64,000 nucleotides of DNA from contig NZ_JBEFLP010000002.1 of assembly GCF_040149665.1 (NCBI RefSeq), positions 248,001 to 312,000 on the forward strand, in the 5' to 3' direction. Both the position numbers and the translations under genes were made by a program. Position 1 is the stretch's first letter; the number at the start of each line of letters is the position of its first letter. Under the pieces are notes generated by a model. It saw nothing but the letters and a program-made list of their open reading frames with translations. It ran no database searches and had not been told where the DNA came from. Below, one piece after another: positions 15,353-25,565 of the stretch. This DNA comes from Sulfitobacter sp. HNIBRBA3233 (GTDB lineage: Bacteria > Pseudomonadota > Alphaproteobacteria > Rhodobacterales > Rhodobacteraceae).

Positions 15353-16924
15353 TTACAGATCCATCAACAGACGCCGTGGATCTTCCAGCGCTTCCTTGAC
15401 CCGGACCAAGAAGGTCACGGCGCCTTTGCCGTCCACGATACGGTGATCGTAGCTGAGTGCTAGGTACATCATCGGACGGATCACGACCTCTCCGTTGATC
15501 GCCATCGGGCGGTCCTGAATCTTGTGCATGCCCAGAATACCGGACTGCGGCGGGTTCAGGATCGGCGAGGACATGAGCGAGCCGTAGACACCGCCGTTGG
15601 AGATGGTGAAGGTGCCGCCCTGCATTTCGGCCATGCTGAGCTTGCCGTCGCGGGCGCGCGCGCCCTTGTCGGCGATCGCTTTTTCGATCTCGGCAAAGGA
15701 CATGGAATCCGCGTCGCGGATCACCGGCACAACAAGCCCCTGCGGGGTGCCCGCAGCGATGCCCATGTGGACGAAGTTCTTGTAAACCACATCGGTGCCG
15801 TCGATCTCGGCGTTGACCTCGGGAACCTCGCGCAGCGCGTGGCAGCAGGCCTTGGTGAAGAAGGACATGAAGCCCAGCTTCACGCCGTGCTTCTTCAGGA
15901 ACAGGTCCTTGTACTCGTTGCGCAGCGCCATGACCTCGGTCATGTCGACCTCGTTGTAGGTGGTCAGCATCGCGGCGGTGTTCTGGCTGTCCTTCAGGCG
16001 CTTGGCGATGGTCTGGCGCAGGCGGGTCATCTTTACCCGTTCCTCGCGGCTTTCATCATCGGCCGAAACCGGCGCGCGGGGCGCTTGGGCAGGTGCCGCT
16101 GCGGGGGCGGATTTGCCGGCTTCCAGTGCCTTGGCCACGTCCTCTTTCATGATGCGGCCGTCGCGGCCCGTGCCGGTGACGTCATCGCGGCTCAGTCCCG
16201 CTTCGGCCATCGCTTTCTTGGCCGAGGGAGCATCCTCGATATCCTTGCCGCTGCTTTCCGACTTCTTGGCGGCCGGGGCGGGGGCTTCTTCGTGGGCGGG
16301 GGCCGATGCCTTGGCACCGTCGCCCGAGCTGATCACGGCGAGCTTTGCCGATGCCTCGACGGTGCTGCCTTCCTCGGCGAGGATTTCGGTCAGCGTCCCC
16401 GCGGCTGGGGCGGGTACCTCGACCGAAACCTTGTCGGTTTCAAGCTCGCAGAGCATTTCGTCCTGCGCAACGGTGTCGCCGACTTTCTTGAACCATGTGC
16501 TCACGGTCGCCTCGGAGACGCTTTCGCCGAGGGTCGGAACCATGACATCGACGTCGCTGCCGCCGGATCCACCTTCATCGGCGTGCGCCGTATCTTCGCC
16601 CTCGACGGCGTCGCGGGGGGCTTGGCCCTTGGCGTCGTCCTCACGGGCGGCTTCCTTGGCTTTCGGGGCCGCGTCGCTGCCGCTGTCGCCTTCGGCAACG
16701 GTGGCAAGCAGCGCATCGACGCCGACGGTTTCGCCTTCCTGCGCGATGATGTCTTCAAGCTTGCCTGCAACCGGCGACGGAACTTCGACGGTGACCTTGT
16801 CGGTTTCCAGTTCGCACAGCATTTCGTCGACGGCGACGGTATCGCCGGGCTTCTTGAACCATGTGGCAACGGTGGCTTCGGTTACGGATTCGCCCAGTGT
16901 GGGCACGCGGACTTCGCTACTCAT
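15353..16924 (-). CDS. odhB: 2-oxoglutarate dehydrogenase E2, dihydrolipoyl succinyltransferase, with two lipoyl domains
   Basis: 523 residues, longer than the approximately 400 of single-lipoyl E2 proteins. Two lipoyl domains occur at about 2-77 (lipoylated Lys43 in ETDKV) and 124-199 (Lys165 in ETDKV), joined by acidic, alanine-rich linkers. A peripheral subunit-binding domain is at 229-266 ([20 protein letters not shown]) and the catalytic domain runs from 295 to the end, with active-site HRIVDG in [12 protein letters not shown]. It transfers the succinyl group from E1 to CoA. Its start lies four bases after the sucA stop. Confidence 0.97.
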   Translation of the reverse strand: MSSEVRVPTLGESVTEATVATWFKKPGDTVAVDEMLCELETDKVTVEVPSPVAGKLEDIIAQEGETVGVDALLATVAEGDSGSDAAPKAKEAAREDDAKGQAPRDAVEGEDTAHADEGGSGGSDVDVMVPTLGESVSEATVSTWFKKVGDTVAQDEMLCELETDKVSVEVPAPAAGTLTEILAEEGSTVEASAKLAVISSGDGAKASAPAHEEAPAPAAKKSESSGKDIEDAPSAKKAMAEAGLSRDDVTGTGRDGRIMKEDVAKALEAGKSAPAAAPAQAPRAPVSADDESREERVKMTRLRQTIAKRLKDSQNTAAMLTTYNEVDMTEVMALRNEYKDLFLKKHGVKLGFMSFFTKACCHALREVPEVNAEIDGTDVVYKNFVHMGIAAGTPQGLVVPVIRDADSMSFAEIEKAIADKGARARDGKLSMAEMQGGTFTISNGGVYGSLMSSPILNPPQSGILGMHKIQDRPMAINGEVVIRPMMYLALSYDHRIVDGKGAVTFLVRVKEALEDPRRLLMDL

Positions 16925-16928
16925 CGGT

Positions 16929-19883
16929 TCAGGATCCTTTGATTGTCAGCGCTTCATTCACGAGCGCTTCTTGTTGTGCTTTGTGCTGGCTGGCCAGACC
17001 TGTCGCCGGAGAGGCCGCAGTGGCACGGCCAGCATAGATGGGACGGGTCTGTTTGGCGCCAATGCGCTCCAGCACCCATTCGAGGTTGGGTTCGATGAAG
17101 GTCCAGGCGCCCTGGTTCTTAGGCTCTTCCTGGCACCAGACCATTTCCGCGTTCTTGAACCGCTCCAGCTCTTTCACGGCAGATTGCGCCGGGAAGGGAT
17201 AGAACTGCTCGAAGCGCAGAAGGTAGACATCGTCGATCCCGCGCGCATCGCGTTCTTCCAGAAGGTCGTAGTAGACCTTGCCCGAACACATCACGACGCG
17301 CTTGATCTTGTCATCCGCGACCAGCGTGGTGTCGGAGTTGCCCTGCTGGGCATCGTCCCAGAGCACGCGGTGGAAGGACGAGCCGGTGGTAAACTCCTCG
17401 GCCTTGCTGACCGCTAGCTTGTGACGCAGCAGCGATTTCGGCGTCATCAACATCAGCGGTTTGCGGTAGTCGCGGTGCAGCTGGCGGCGCAGGATGTGGA
17501 AATAGTTCGCGGGCGTGGTGCAGTTTGCCACGATCCAGTTGTCGCCGCCGCACATTGTCAGGAACCGCTCCAACCGGGCGGATGAGTGTTCGGGGCCCTG
17601 TCCCTCGTAGCCGTGGGGCATGAGGCATACGAGGCCCGACATCCGCAGCCATTTGCTTTCGCCGGAGCTGATGAACTGGTCGAACATGATCTGCGCGCCG
17701 TTGGCGAAATCGCCGAACTGTGCTTCCCAGAGCGTCAGGGCGTTGGGCTCGGCGAGACTGTAGCCGTATTCGAATCCCAGAACCGCGTATTCGCTGAGCA
17801 TCGAGTCGATGACTTCGTATTCGGCCTGACCCTTGCGGATGTTGTTGAGCGGGTAATACCGCTCCTCGGTTTCCTGATTGATCAGGGCCGAGTGCCGCTG
17901 GCTGAACGTGCCGCGTGCGGAATCCTGCCCCGAGAGGCGCACCTTGTAGCCTTCGGTCAGGAGCGAACCGAAGGCGAGCGCCTCGGCGGTGGCCCAGTCA
18001 AAGCCTTCGCCGCTTTCGAACATCTTGGCCTTCGCCTCCATCAGGCGGCTGACCGTCTTGTGAACGGGGTAATCATCGGGAACCGTGCTGAGCGCGCGTC
18101 CGACATCCTCGAGCGTTTCGGGCTTGATCGCCGTTTCGCCACGTTCGTAGCGTTCGCCTTCGCGATCGAGGTGGGACCATTTCCCGTCGAGCCAGTCGGC
18201 CTTGTTCGGGCGGTATTCCTTGCCGGCTTCGAATTCGTCGGCCATGCGCGCCTGAAACTGCGCCTTCATGTCCTCGATCTCGCCCTCGGGGATCAAGCCG
18301 TCCTTGACCAGACGGTCTGTGTAAAGCGTCAGTGTCGTCTTCTGCTTCTTGATCTTCTTGTACATCAGGGGGTTTGTGAACATCGGTTCGTCCCCCTCGT
18401 TGTGGCCGAAGCGGCGGTAGCAGATCAGATCGATCACCACGTCCTTGTGGAACTTCTGGCGGAACTCAGTCGCGACCTTGGCGGCGTGCACCACGGCTTC
18501 GGGATCGTCACCGTTGACGTGGAAAATCGGTGCCTCGACCACCAGCGCGTTGTCGGTGGGGTAGGGCGAGGACCGCGAGAAATGCGGCGCGGTGGTGAAC
18601 CCGATCTGGTTGTTCACAACGATGTGCATGGTGCCGCCGGTCTTGTGGCCGCGCAGGCCCGAGAGCGCGAAACATTCCGCAACAACGCCCTGACCGGCAA
18701 ACGCCGCATCGCCGTGCAGCAGCAAGGGCATCACGGCTGTGCGGTCCTTGTCGTTCAACTGGTCCTGCTTGGCGCGGGCCTTGCCCAGCACCACGGGGTT
18801 CACCGCCTCGAGGTGCGAGGGGTTCGCGGTCAGGCTGAGGTGCACGGTATTGCCGTCGAATTCACGGTCCGACGACGCCCCGAGGTGGTATTTCACATCG
18901 CCCGATCCATCGACATCCTCGGGCTTGAAGCTGCCGCCCTGGAATTCGTTGAAGATCGCGCGGTAGGGTTTTTGCATCACGTTGGCGAGCACCGAAAGAC
19001 GGCCACGGTGGGGCATCCCCACCACGATATCCTTCAGACCAAGCTGTCCGCCGCGCTTGATGATCTGCTCCATCGCGGGGATCAGGCTTTCGCCGCCATC
19101 AAGGCCGAAGCGCTTCGTGCCCATGTATTTGACGTGCAGGTATTTCTCGAACCCTTCCGCCTCGACCAGCTTGTTCAGGATCGCCTTGCGGCCCTCGCGG
19201 GTGAAATGGATTTCCTTGCCGTAGCCTTCGATCCGCTCTTTCAGCCACGCGGCCTGTTCTGGGTCCGAAATATGCATGTATTGCAGCGCAAACGTGCCGC
19301 AGTAGGTGGTTTTCAGAATGTCGACGATCTGGCGCATGCTGGCCACCTGAAGGCCCAACACATTGTCGATGAAGATCGGGCGGTCCATGTCGCCATCGGC
19401 AAAGCCGTAGGATTTCGGGTCGAGCTCGTCATAGGTCTTCGTCTCGCGCATGCCCAGCGGATCCAGATCGGCGGCCAGATGGCCCCGGATACGGTAGGCG
19501 CGGATGATCATCAGGGCGCGGATACTGTCGAGAACGGCGCGCTTGATCTGGTCGTCGGAGACCTCGACGCCCTTTTCCTTTGCCTTCTCGGCAATCTTGT
19601 TTCCGGCGGCCTTCGCCTCGACCGGCCATTCGCCGGTCAGCGCGGCGGTCAGATCGTCGCCCGGCATGGGCGGCCAGTCGGTGCGCGCCCAGCTTGGCCC
19701 CGAGGCTTCGGCCTTGACCTGTTTTTCCTCGTCGCCCAGTTGGCGGAAGAATTCCTGCCACGCCTCGTCGACCGCACTGGGGTCACTGGCATAGCGCGCG
19801 TACATCTGTTCCAGATACTCGGCGTTATGGCCTTGCATGAAAGAGGATGCGTGGAACTGGTCGTTTGCAGGTTGGTCGGTCAT
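16929..19883 (-). CDS. sucA: 2-oxoglutarate dehydrogenase E1 component
   Basis: 984 residues, full length. It decarboxylates 2-oxoglutarate using thiamine diphosphate and succinylates the lipoyl group of E2. Visible features: the N-terminal E2-binding segment ([19 protein letters not shown]), [14 protein letters not shown], the ThDP-binding [13 protein letters not shown]...NNQIGFTT region, the FEYGYS segment and the C-terminal transketolase-like domain ending in [14 protein letters not shown]. It lies directly upstream of odhB and about 100 bases after sucD. Confidence 0.98.
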   Translation of the reverse strand: MTDQPANDQFHASSFMQGHNAEYLEQMYARYASDPSAVDEAWQEFFRQLGDEEKQVKAEASGPSWARTDWPPMPGDDLTAALTGEWPVEAKAAGNKIAEKAKEKGVEVSDDQIKRAVLDSIRALMIIRAYRIRGHLAADLDPLGMRETKTYDELDPKSYGFADGDMDRPIFIDNVLGLQVASMRQIVDILKTTYCGTFALQYMHISDPEQAAWLKERIEGYGKEIHFTREGRKAILNKLVEAEGFEKYLHVKYMGTKRFGLDGGESLIPAMEQIIKRGGQLGLKDIVVGMPHRGRLSVLANVMQKPYRAIFNEFQGGSFKPEDVDGSGDVKYHLGASSDREFDGNTVHLSLTANPSHLEAVNPVVLGKARAKQDQLNDKDRTAVMPLLLHGDAAFAGQGVVAECFALSGLRGHKTGGTMHIVVNNQIGFTTAPHFSRSSPYPTDNALVVEAPIFHVNGDDPEAVVHAAKVATEFRQKFHKDVVIDLICYRRFGHNEGDEPMFTNPLMYKKIKKQKTTLTLYTDRLVKDGLIPEGEIEDMKAQFQARMADEFEAGKEYRPNKADWLDGKWSHLDREGERYERGETAIKPETLEDVGRALSTVPDDYPVHKTVSRLMEAKAKMFESGEGFDWATAEALAFGSLLTEGYKVRLSGQDSARGTFSQRHSALINQETEERYYPLNNIRKGQAEYEVIDSMLSEYAVLGFEYGYSLAEPNALTLWEAQFGDFANGAQIMFDQFISSGESKWLRMSGLVCLMPHGYEGQGPEHSSARLERFLTMCGGDNWIVANCTTPANYFHILRRQLHRDYRKPLMLMTPKSLLRHKLAVSKAEEFTTGSSFHRVLWDDAQQGNSDTTLVADDKIKRVVMCSGKVYYDLLEERDARGIDDVYLLRFEQFYPFPAQSAVKELERFKNAEMVWCQEEPKNQGAWTFIEPNLEWVLERIGAKQTRPIYAGRATAASPATGLASQHKAQQEALVNEALTIKGS

Positions 19884-19925
19884 TGTGAGGCCTCGCTCGA
19901 GATCACGGAACGGTTGGAGGTCGCA

Positions 19926-19947
19926 GCGCGCGGGGAGCCCCGCGCGC
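19926..19947. other. Strong G+C hairpin in the sucD-sucA gap
   Basis: GCGCGCGGGG and CCCCGCGCGC are perfect 10-base arms around a 2-base centre, lying between the sucD stop and the sucA start in transcription order. No T-run follows, so this looks like an RNA stability or processing element within the suc transcript rather than a terminator. Confidence 0.45.
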
Positions 19948-19981
19948 GTCAGGACGGGCCAAGGCCCGCCTTGTGAGGCGC

Positions 19982-20869
19982 TCAGGCCTTTTCGATGGCT
20001 GCTTTCACAGCTTCGCCCAGTGTGGCGGGGCTATCGGCCACCACGATGCCCGCTTCGCGCATCGCTTCGATCTTGCTTTCCGCGTCGCCCTTGCCACCGG
20101 CAACGATCGCGCCTGCGTGGCCCATGCGGCGGCCCGGAGGGGCGGTGCGGCCCGCGATGAAACCGGCGGTGGGTTTCCAGCGGCCCTTCTTGCGTTCGTC
20201 GGCAAGGAACTGCGCGGCCTCTTCCTCGGCGGTGCCGCCGATTTCACCGATCATGATGATCGAATGGGTTTCGTCGTCGGCGAGGAACATCTCGAGAATG
20301 TCGATATGCTCGGACCCTTTGATCGGGTCACCGCCGATACCCACCGCGGAAGATTGGCCGTAGCCGAGGTCTGTCGTCTGTTTCACAGCCTCGTAGGTAA
20401 GCGTGCCGGAGCGCGAGACAACACCGCAGGTGCCGCGTTTGTGGATATGGCCGGGCATGATGCCGATCTTGCAGGCGTCTGGCGTGATGACGCCGGGGCA
20501 GTTCGGCCCGATCAGGCGCGACTTCGACCCTTCGAGGGCGCGCTGCACCTTCATCATGTCGAGCACCGGAATGCCTTCGGTGATGCAGACGATCAGCTCC
20601 ATCTCGGCGTCGATCGCTTCCAGAATGGAGTCGGCGGCGAATGGGGGCGGCACGTAGATCACGGATGCATTCGCTTCGGTCTTTGCCTTGGCTTCATGCA
20701 CCGAATTGTAGACCGGCAGGTCAAGGTGCGTCTGTCCGCCCTTGCCCGGGGTGACGCCGCCGACCATCTTCGTGCCGTAGGCGATGGCCTGTTCGGTGTG
20801 GAATGTGCCCTGCGAGCCGGTGAGGCCCTGACAGATGACTTTGGTGTTTTCGTTGACGAGTACGGCCAT
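19982..20869 (-). CDS. sucD: Succinyl-CoA synthetase alpha subunit
   Basis: 295 residues. With SucC it converts succinyl-CoA to succinate while making ATP or GTP. The phosphorylated histidine is in [14 protein letters not shown] and the CoA-binding Rossmann start is [20 protein letters not shown]; the [10 protein letters not shown] loop is also present. Normal family length. It is separated from sucC by three unknown genes instead of lying directly next to it, which is unusual compared with E. coli, but the order in the wider block is kept. Confidence 0.98.
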   Translation of the reverse strand: MAVLVNENTKVICQGLTGSQGTFHTEQAIAYGTKMVGGVTPGKGGQTHLDLPVYNSVHEAKAKTEANASVIYVPPPFAADSILEAIDAEMELIVCITEGIPVLDMMKVQRALEGSKSRLIGPNCPGVITPDACKIGIMPGHIHKRGTCGVVSRSGTLTYEAVKQTTDLGYGQSSAVGIGGDPIKGSEHIDILEMFLADDETHSIIMIGEIGGTAEEEAAQFLADERKKGRWKPTAGFIAGRTAPPGRRMGHAGAIVAGGKGDAESKIEAMREAGIVVADSPATLGEAVKAAIEKA

Positions 20870-20972
20870 AGTCTTGGGTGCTTTCTCTTAGTTCAATTCA
20901 AGTCTGCGTAGATGCGCGGTGAGGATGGCGTCGCCCGTCCGGGCAACGCGCAAAGGGAGCGGGGAGGGCCAT

Positions 20973-21635
20973 TCAAAACTGCGCTCCTGCGTATTTCTGG
21001 GCCGCGAGAATGATCGCGATTGCGAACATCACCGGAATGCCGAGTTCGCCGACCTCCTCGATCACCGACAGGTTGCGGTTCAGCGCATCGCTGATCCGGA
21101 TGCCGAAAGGTTCGAGTTTGCGGGCGAGCCCGTCGATGGCCTTGTAGAAGAAGATGAAGGCGATGCCAGCCGCCGTGGCGATGGACGCGCGGTCGCGGCT
21201 GCGCAGGCCGGACAAGAAGGGACCCGTTTCGCGCAGCAGCAGCATCAGAACGGTCGCGATGATCGCGGCCAGCAGCAGGCCGGAGACAATCACCTCGGTC
21301 AACGGAACGCCATCGCCGAGATACTGGCTGGATTTGAAAAGGCCCTTGGTAAAGGGGATCTTGTCGAGATCGAGTTCGCGTGCCGCGAATACGGCAAGCA
21401 GGACCGGAAAATAGAATCTGCGACGCACCATGCCGGCGGGCCAGAGCCAGAAGAGAAGCGCTATGCAGACGCCATAGCCGAGCGCCGATGCGCTCTCGAT
21501 CATGCCCCCCTCCATCAGCAGAACCGCCTGAGAGGGTTCGGACAGCAGCGCCACACCGAGCATCCGCGCGAAGATCAGCAGCAGTGCAGCGGCGATCAGC
21601 GCGTCGGCTCGGAAGGAAGGGAAGGCCGGGCGCAT
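20973..21635 (-). CDS. Hypothetical membrane protein between sucC and sucD
   Basis: 220 residues with about five hydrophobic segments (around 12-30, 45-62, 72-90, 110-135 and 155-180) and a further C-terminal one ending QKYAGAQF. I do not recognise the family. Conserved-looking polar stretches between helices are ELDLDKIPFTKGLFKSSQYL and AIDGLARKLEPFG. The ATG at 21635 overlaps the stop of the upstream exported protein; a GTG one codon earlier is equally possible. The three-gene run between sucC and sucD is likely a membrane-linked unit. Confidence 0.7.
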   Translation of the reverse strand: MRPAFPSFRADALIAAALLLIFARMLGVALLSEPSQAVLLMEGGMIESASALGYGVCIALLFWLWPAGMVRRRFYFPVLLAVFAARELDLDKIPFTKGLFKSSQYLGDGVPLTEVIVSGLLLAAIIATVLMLLLRETGPFLSGLRSRDRASIATAAGIAFIFFYKAIDGLARKLEPFGIRISDALNRNLSVIEEVGELGIPVMFAIAIILAAQKYAGAQF

Positions 21636-22153
21636 CACGGGCGCACCCCGTTCGGCAGCGGGTCCAGCCGTTCAACATTGAGATAGGTCTCGGTCCCGTG
21701 GGGGCCGGGGCGGGTGCCGACCTGCACCACCGCGATGCGGCGGGGGTTTAGCAGCCGCGCGGCGACAAAGGCGCTGGTGTCGAGCGCGGGAAACCCCGCG
21801 GGCACGTCTGTTTCGGCGGTAATTCCCTCGCGCGACAGGCCCGATGCGACAGCTGCGATCCCTGCGTCCGTGGCGGTGCCATCGAAGGCGACCTCGCAAC
21901 GGCGGTCGGTGCCGGGCGTCGCCGGGCGGCCCGCCGGAGGCGACGGCTCCGCCGAAGAGAAGGGCCGCGTGTCGTAAAAATCAATCCGCACGCCCTCTGA
22001 CGAAAGGGCATCCTGCGCCGTCTCGGCGGTCAGGTACGGGCTGAAACAATGGTCGGCGAAAGCCTGCAACGCCGCCGCATCCGCACGCACGCCGCCCGCG
22101 ATCCCCAATGACAGGGCGCAGGTCGTCAGGCAGAGGCGGCGGAGGGAATGCAT
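21635..22153 (-). CDS. Hypothetical exported protein between sucC and sucD
   Basis: 172 residues with a signal peptide ([20 protein letters not shown], cut near VRADA). The mature part begins AALQAFADHCFSPYLTAETA and has two cysteines (in DHCFSP and RRCEVAF) that could form a disulfide in the periplasm. No domain recognised. Its ATG overlaps the stop of the preceding gene at 22153, and its own stop overlaps the next start, so all three genes are translationally coupled. Confidence 0.7.
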   Translation of the reverse strand: MHSLRRLCLTTCALSLGIAGGVRADAAALQAFADHCFSPYLTAETAQDALSSEGVRIDFYDTRPFSSAEPSPPAGRPATPGTDRRCEVAFDGTATDAGIAAVASGLSREGITAETDVPAGFPALDTSAFVAARLLNPRRIAVVQVGTRPGPHGTETYLNVERLDPLPNGVRP

Positions 22154-22464
22154 CAGAACAGCGACTCTTCGTCCTCGACCAGCTCGTCGAGCGCACGCAT
22201 CAGGATCAGGGACGCGCCGACGATCATCAGGGACCGTGCCACGGAACGAGTCAGGTTGCGCGGCATGATGGCGGCAATGCCGTCGCGCGCCTTGCGGGCG
22301 GCACGGCGTGCACCGCGGTCGCGGTGGGGGCGATCGCTATCGGCTTCGGGCAGGTCCAGCGCGCCCGGCTGCCAGTTCCGCAACAGCACTGCCGTGCCCA
22401 AAAGAGCAATACCCGCAATCACGGGCGAGGAAGGGAAGGGGGTATGATGATCGGGGTCCAACAT
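22153..22464 (-). CDS. Hypothetical small membrane protein after sucC
   Basis: 103 residues with a hydrophobic helix near the N-terminus ([14 protein letters not shown]) and a second near the C-terminus ([14 protein letters not shown]), separated by a highly charged Arg/Asp-rich loop, and an acidic tail EDEESLF. Family not recognised. It is the first of three coupled genes between sucC and sucD and starts about 75 bases after the sucC stop, beyond a hairpin. Confidence 0.6.
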   Translation of the reverse strand: MLDPDHHTPFPSSPVIAGIALLGTAVLLRNWQPGALDLPEADSDRPHRDRGARRAARKARDGIAAIMPRNLTRSVARSLMIVGASLILMRALDELVEDEESLF

Positions 22465-22502
22465 CGCGATGGCTCCTTAAGCTGCGTGTCGATGGCAAGA
22501 CA

Positions 22503-22530
22503 GCGCGGCGCACACCCAGGCGCGCCGCGC
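22503..22530. other. Hairpin after the sucC stop
   Basis: GCGCGGCGC and GCGCCGCGC form a perfect 9-bp stem with a 10-base loop, eight bases past the sucC stop on the minus strand. There is no U-run on the transcribed side, so I read it as a 3'-end stabiliser or weak attenuator that could raise sucC over the downstream genes. Confidence 0.4.
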
Positions 22531-22537
22531 CATTGTC

Positions 22538-23731
22538 TCAGCCCTTGACCGCTTTCACGATCTTCTCGGCACCGTCCTTCAGATCGTCGGCGGCAATCAC
22601 GTCGAGGCCGGAATTGTTGATAATGGCCTTGCCCTCTTCGACCTTCGTGCCTTCGAGGCGAACCACCAGCGGCACCTTGAGGCCAACTTCCTTCACCGCT
22701 GCGACCACGCCTTCGGCGATGACGTCACACCGCATGATGCCGCCGAAGATGTTCACGAGGATGCCTTTGACGTTCTCGTCCGACGTGATGATCTTGAACG
22801 CTTCGGTAACTTTCTCTTTCGTGGCGCCACCGCCCACGTCGAGGAAGTTCGCAGGCTCCGCGCCATAAAGCTTGATGATGTCCATCGTCGCCATCGCGAG
22901 GCCCGCACCGTTGACCATGCAGCCGATTTCACCGTCGAGCGCGATGTAGTTCAGGTCGTACTTCGACGCTTCAAGCTCTTTGGGGTCTTCTTCGGTCGTG
23001 TCGCGCAGTTCCGCGATATCGCCGTGGCGGTAAATCGCGTTGCCGTCAAAGCTGACCTTGGCGTCCAGCACCTTGAGGTCGCCGCCGTCGGTCACGATCA
23101 GCGGGTTGATTTCCAGCATTTCCATGTCTTTTTCGATGAACGCTTTGTAGAGCGTGCCCATCAGGCCGACGCACTGCTTCACGGCCTTTCCCTCGAGACC
23201 CAGCGCAAAAGCGATTCGGCGGCCGTGGAACGGCTGGAAACCGGTCGCCGGATCGACGGAGAAGCTCACGATCTTTTCCGGAGTGGATGCGGCGACTTCC
23301 TCGATGTCCATGCCACCCTCGGTCGAGCAGACAAAGCCCACGCGCGATGTCTGGCGGTCCACCAGCAGTGCGAGGTACAATTCGGTCTCGATGCCGGAAC
23401 CGTCCTCGATGTAGACGCGGTTGACCTGCTTGCCCGCTGGGCCGGTCTGATGCGTGACGAGCGTGCGGCCAAGCATCTTTTTCGCTTCTTCCGCAGCCTC
23501 TTCGACGGATTTGGTCAGACGAACGCCGCCTGCTTCGCCGGCATCGGCTTCCTTGAACTTGCCCTTGCCGCGACCGCCCGCGTGGATCTGCGCCTTGACC
23601 ACCCAAAGCGGCCCATCGAGTTCGCCTGCCGCGTTCTTTGCGTTTTCGGCTTTCAGTACGACACGCCCGTCAGAGACTGGAGCGCCATAGCTGCGCAGGA
23701 GGGCTTTGGCCTGGTATTCGTGGATGTTCAT
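22538..23731 (-). CDS. sucC: Succinyl-CoA synthetase beta subunit (ADP-forming type)
   Basis: 397 residues, full length, beginning [19 protein letters not shown]. The ATP-grasp domain contains [16 protein letters not shown] and the C-terminal CoA-ligase domain has [17 protein letters not shown]. It pairs with SucD. It is the first gene of the suc block; the 260-base region upstream carries a paired palindrome (23841-23875) also found before sdhC and a leader hairpin (23759-23778), so this is the main regulated entry into the operon. Confidence 0.98.
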   Translation of the reverse strand: MNIHEYQAKALLRSYGAPVSDGRVVLKAENAKNAAGELDGPLWVVKAQIHAGGRGKGKFKEADAGEAGGVRLTKSVEEAAEEAKKMLGRTLVTHQTGPAGKQVNRVYIEDGSGIETELYLALLVDRQTSRVGFVCSTEGGMDIEEVAASTPEKIVSFSVDPATGFQPFHGRRIAFALGLEGKAVKQCVGLMGTLYKAFIEKDMEMLEINPLIVTDGGDLKVLDAKVSFDGNAIYRHGDIAELRDTTEEDPKELEASKYDLNYIALDGEIGCMVNGAGLAMATMDIIKLYGAEPANFLDVGGGATKEKVTEAFKIITSDENVKGILVNIFGGIMRCDVIAEGVVAAVKEVGLKVPLVVRLEGTKVEEGKAIINNSGLDVIAADDLKDGAEKIVKAVKG

Positions 23732-23758
23732 TTGGAAACGGTCCCGTTTGTGGTGGGC

Positions 23759-23778
23759 AGGGCGCAGATATGCGCCCT
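23759..23778 (-). other. Hairpin in the sucC leader
   Basis: AGGGCGCA and TGCGCCCT form a perfect 8-bp stem with a 4-base loop, about 28 bases before the sucC start codon. It sits between the start codon and the operator pair. It could affect leader RNA stability or ribosome access; no U-run follows. Confidence 0.4.
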
Positions 23779-23840
23779 TCTAGGAATTGCTCGTGCAGCA
23801 GTTTCCAGCACTTCTCGGGAATATCCAGCCCAAAGCGACA

Positions 23841-23875
23841 TTTGTGATCACACACCCAAAACGTGTGATCACAAA
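23841..23875. promoter_or_regulatory. Paired palindromic operator upstream of sucC
   Basis: Two copies of TGTGATCACA (23843-23852 and 23864-23873), each a perfect 10-bp palindrome, lie 21 bp apart centre to centre. Together they make a larger perfect inverted repeat: TTTGTGATCACAC and GTGTGATCACAAA around a 9-base spacer. The nearer copy is about 117 bases before the sucC ATG. The same paired arrangement, with the same spacing, occurs before sdhC, so one dimeric regulator binding cooperatively on the same face of DNA is likely. Its identity is unknown. Confidence 0.7.
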
Positions 23876-23993
23876 ACCAACGATTTTCGTGGACATGTAA
23901 GATTTGTCAGAAGTTTTGCACATCTTGACGATAAATGCACTTGGCAGCGGCCATACGTTTCGGTGCGTTGCCGCAGAATGCTTCTGAGCCACT

Positions 23994-24434
23994 TTAGACG
24001 ACAGTCAGACAGGCGCAGGTTGCTCGGTGGGCCACCGCGTGGCTGATCGACCCCAGCACGAGAGCTTTTACCGCGCCCAGCCCGCGCCTGCCCATTACGA
24101 TCAGGTCCGCATCAATGTCTTTTGCAGTCGCCAGTATGTAATCCGCGGGCGCGCCGTGCCCGACATGCGCGCCCTTGACGCGCACGCCATGTGCGTCGGC
24201 GGCGGTGCGGACCCTTTCGATCATCTTGGCGCCGACTGCGTCGTATTCCGCCTGCGTCGGCGGTGTGCCCAGCTGGCTGACGTAGGGGCCCAAAACGACA
24301 GGCGGGGTATCCAGCTGCGGTGTATGTACCACATGCAGATCGGCACCGAGCGCATTCGACAAACCCGCCGCAGTCGCAAGCGCGGCTTCGGCGTGGTCCG
24401 AGCCATCGTAGGCTAACAGGATTTTCCGGAACAT
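23994..24434 (-). CDS. Universal stress protein family (UspA-like)
   Basis: 146 residues from the ATG at 24434, with GAGGAG upstream. One Usp domain: FRKILLAYDGSDHAEAAL at the N-terminus and the nucleotide-binding motif G-x2-G-x9-G-S in MGRRGLGAVKALVLGSIS, so ATP binding is expected. Usp proteins respond to stress or growth arrest; the target is unknown. It lies 94 bases after mch in the same direction and could be read through from that operon or have its own promoter. Confidence 0.9.
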   Translation of the reverse strand: MFRKILLAYDGSDHAEAALATAAGLSNALGADLHVVHTPQLDTPPVVLGPYVSQLGTPPTQAEYDAVGAKMIERVRTAADAHGVRVKGAHVGHGAPADYILATAKDIDADLIVMGRRGLGAVKALVLGSISHAVAHRATCACLTVV

Positions 24435-24528
24435 TACGTATCTCCTCTGGTGTGTGAGGATCAGGGTAATGTGCTGGCGATCCTGTGCCTTGACCCAGAT
24501 CAAGGCGGGCTTCGGCCTCAGGTCGGCC

Positions 24529-25563
24529 TCAGGTCGGCATCAGCGCCCAGTAGTCGAGATCGAGCAGCACATCGGAGAGATATTTGCCATCCTCGCCGCG
24601 CAGCGCAAAGGGCGCGCCGCCCTTGGTCGCCACAAGCCGCAGGCGGATCGCGCCAACGCCGGGTGCGGGAGTTTCGGCAATCTCCAGCACTTCCGACCAC
24701 GCGCGTACCGTATCCCCGGCGAGGCAGGGATTCGCATGTGCGCCACCGTTGAGGCCGACGATCATCTGTGCGTTTGCCAGACCGTTGAACGACAGGGCCC
24801 GCGCCATCGAAATCACGTGTCCGCCATAGATCAGGCGGCTGCCGTCGGGGCGGGCGGAGGTATCGAAATGAACCTTCGCGGTGTTCTGCCACAGCCGCGT
24901 GGCCATCATGTGCTCGGCCTCTTCGATGGTTACACCGTCGACGTGGTCGATCGTTTCGCCCACCGCGTAGTCGCCCAGCCGGTGCGGCTCTCCTGCCAGA
25001 TCGAAATCGTAGTTGGTGAAATCGAGTCCTTCGGGAATGACCAGATCGGCGGCTGCAATGGCATCCGGCAGGTCGGGCACAACCGTTTCGGGGGCAGGGG
25101 CGTCGGCATCGCGTTTGCGGACCATGACCCAGCGCACATACTCCAGAACCGTGTCGCCGCTCTGATTCAGGCCGGTGGTGCGCACGTAGACGACGCCGGT
25201 GCGACCGTTCGAATTCTGCTTCAGCCCGATCACTTCGGATCGGCTACGCAGCGTGTCACCGGCGAAGACGGGTTTCAGCCAGCGCCCCTGCGCGTAGCCC
25301 AGATTGGCCACGGCATTGAGCGACACGTCCGGAACGGTTTTCCCGAACACGGTGTGAAAGGCGATCAGATCGTCGAGAGGGCTGCCGGGCAGGCCGCACG
25401 ATTGGGCGAAAGCGTCGGATGAATAGAGCGCATGGCGGGCGGGATAGAGCGCGTGATAAAGCGCGCGTTCGCCGTTCCCCAATGTGCGCGGCACCGCATG
25501 GTCGATGACCTGACCGACAGCGTAGTCCTCGAAAAACCGGCCTGCGTTTGTCTTGCTCGCCAT
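24529..25563 (-). CDS. mch: Mesaconyl-CoA hydratase
   Basis: 344 residues with two MaoC/hot-dog halves: an N-terminal domain with FFEDYAVGQVIDHAVPRTL and a C-terminal one with LGDYAVGETIDHVDGVTIEE. In the ethylmalonyl-CoA pathway it hydrates mesaconyl-C1-CoA to beta-methylmalyl-CoA. The start at 25563 gives the family length and N-terminus (MASKTNAGRFF); the longer frame reads into the DUF1737 gene. It is the last gene of the tight cluster with mcl2, with only two bases before it. Confidence 0.93.
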   Translation of the reverse strand: MASKTNAGRFFEDYAVGQVIDHAVPRTLGNGERALYHALYPARHALYSSDAFAQSCGLPGSPLDDLIAFHTVFGKTVPDVSLNAVANLGYAQGRWLKPVFAGDTLRSRSEVIGLKQNSNGRTGVVYVRTTGLNQSGDTVLEYVRWVMVRKRDADAPAPETVVPDLPDAIAAADLVIPEGLDFTNYDFDLAGEPHRLGDYAVGETIDHVDGVTIEEAEHMMATRLWQNTAKVHFDTSARPDGSRLIYGGHVISMARALSFNGLANAQMIVGLNGGAHANPCLAGDTVRAWSEVLEIAETPAPGVGAIRLRLVATKGGAPFALRGEDGKYLSDVLLDLDYWALMPT

Positions 25564-25565
25564 GC

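Noticed and set aside
17586..19976. Long open frame (796 codons) on the plus strand opposite sucA
   Set aside because: It is the antisense of sucA in a G+C-rich genome; its product has no recognisable domain, while sucA is complete and conserved.
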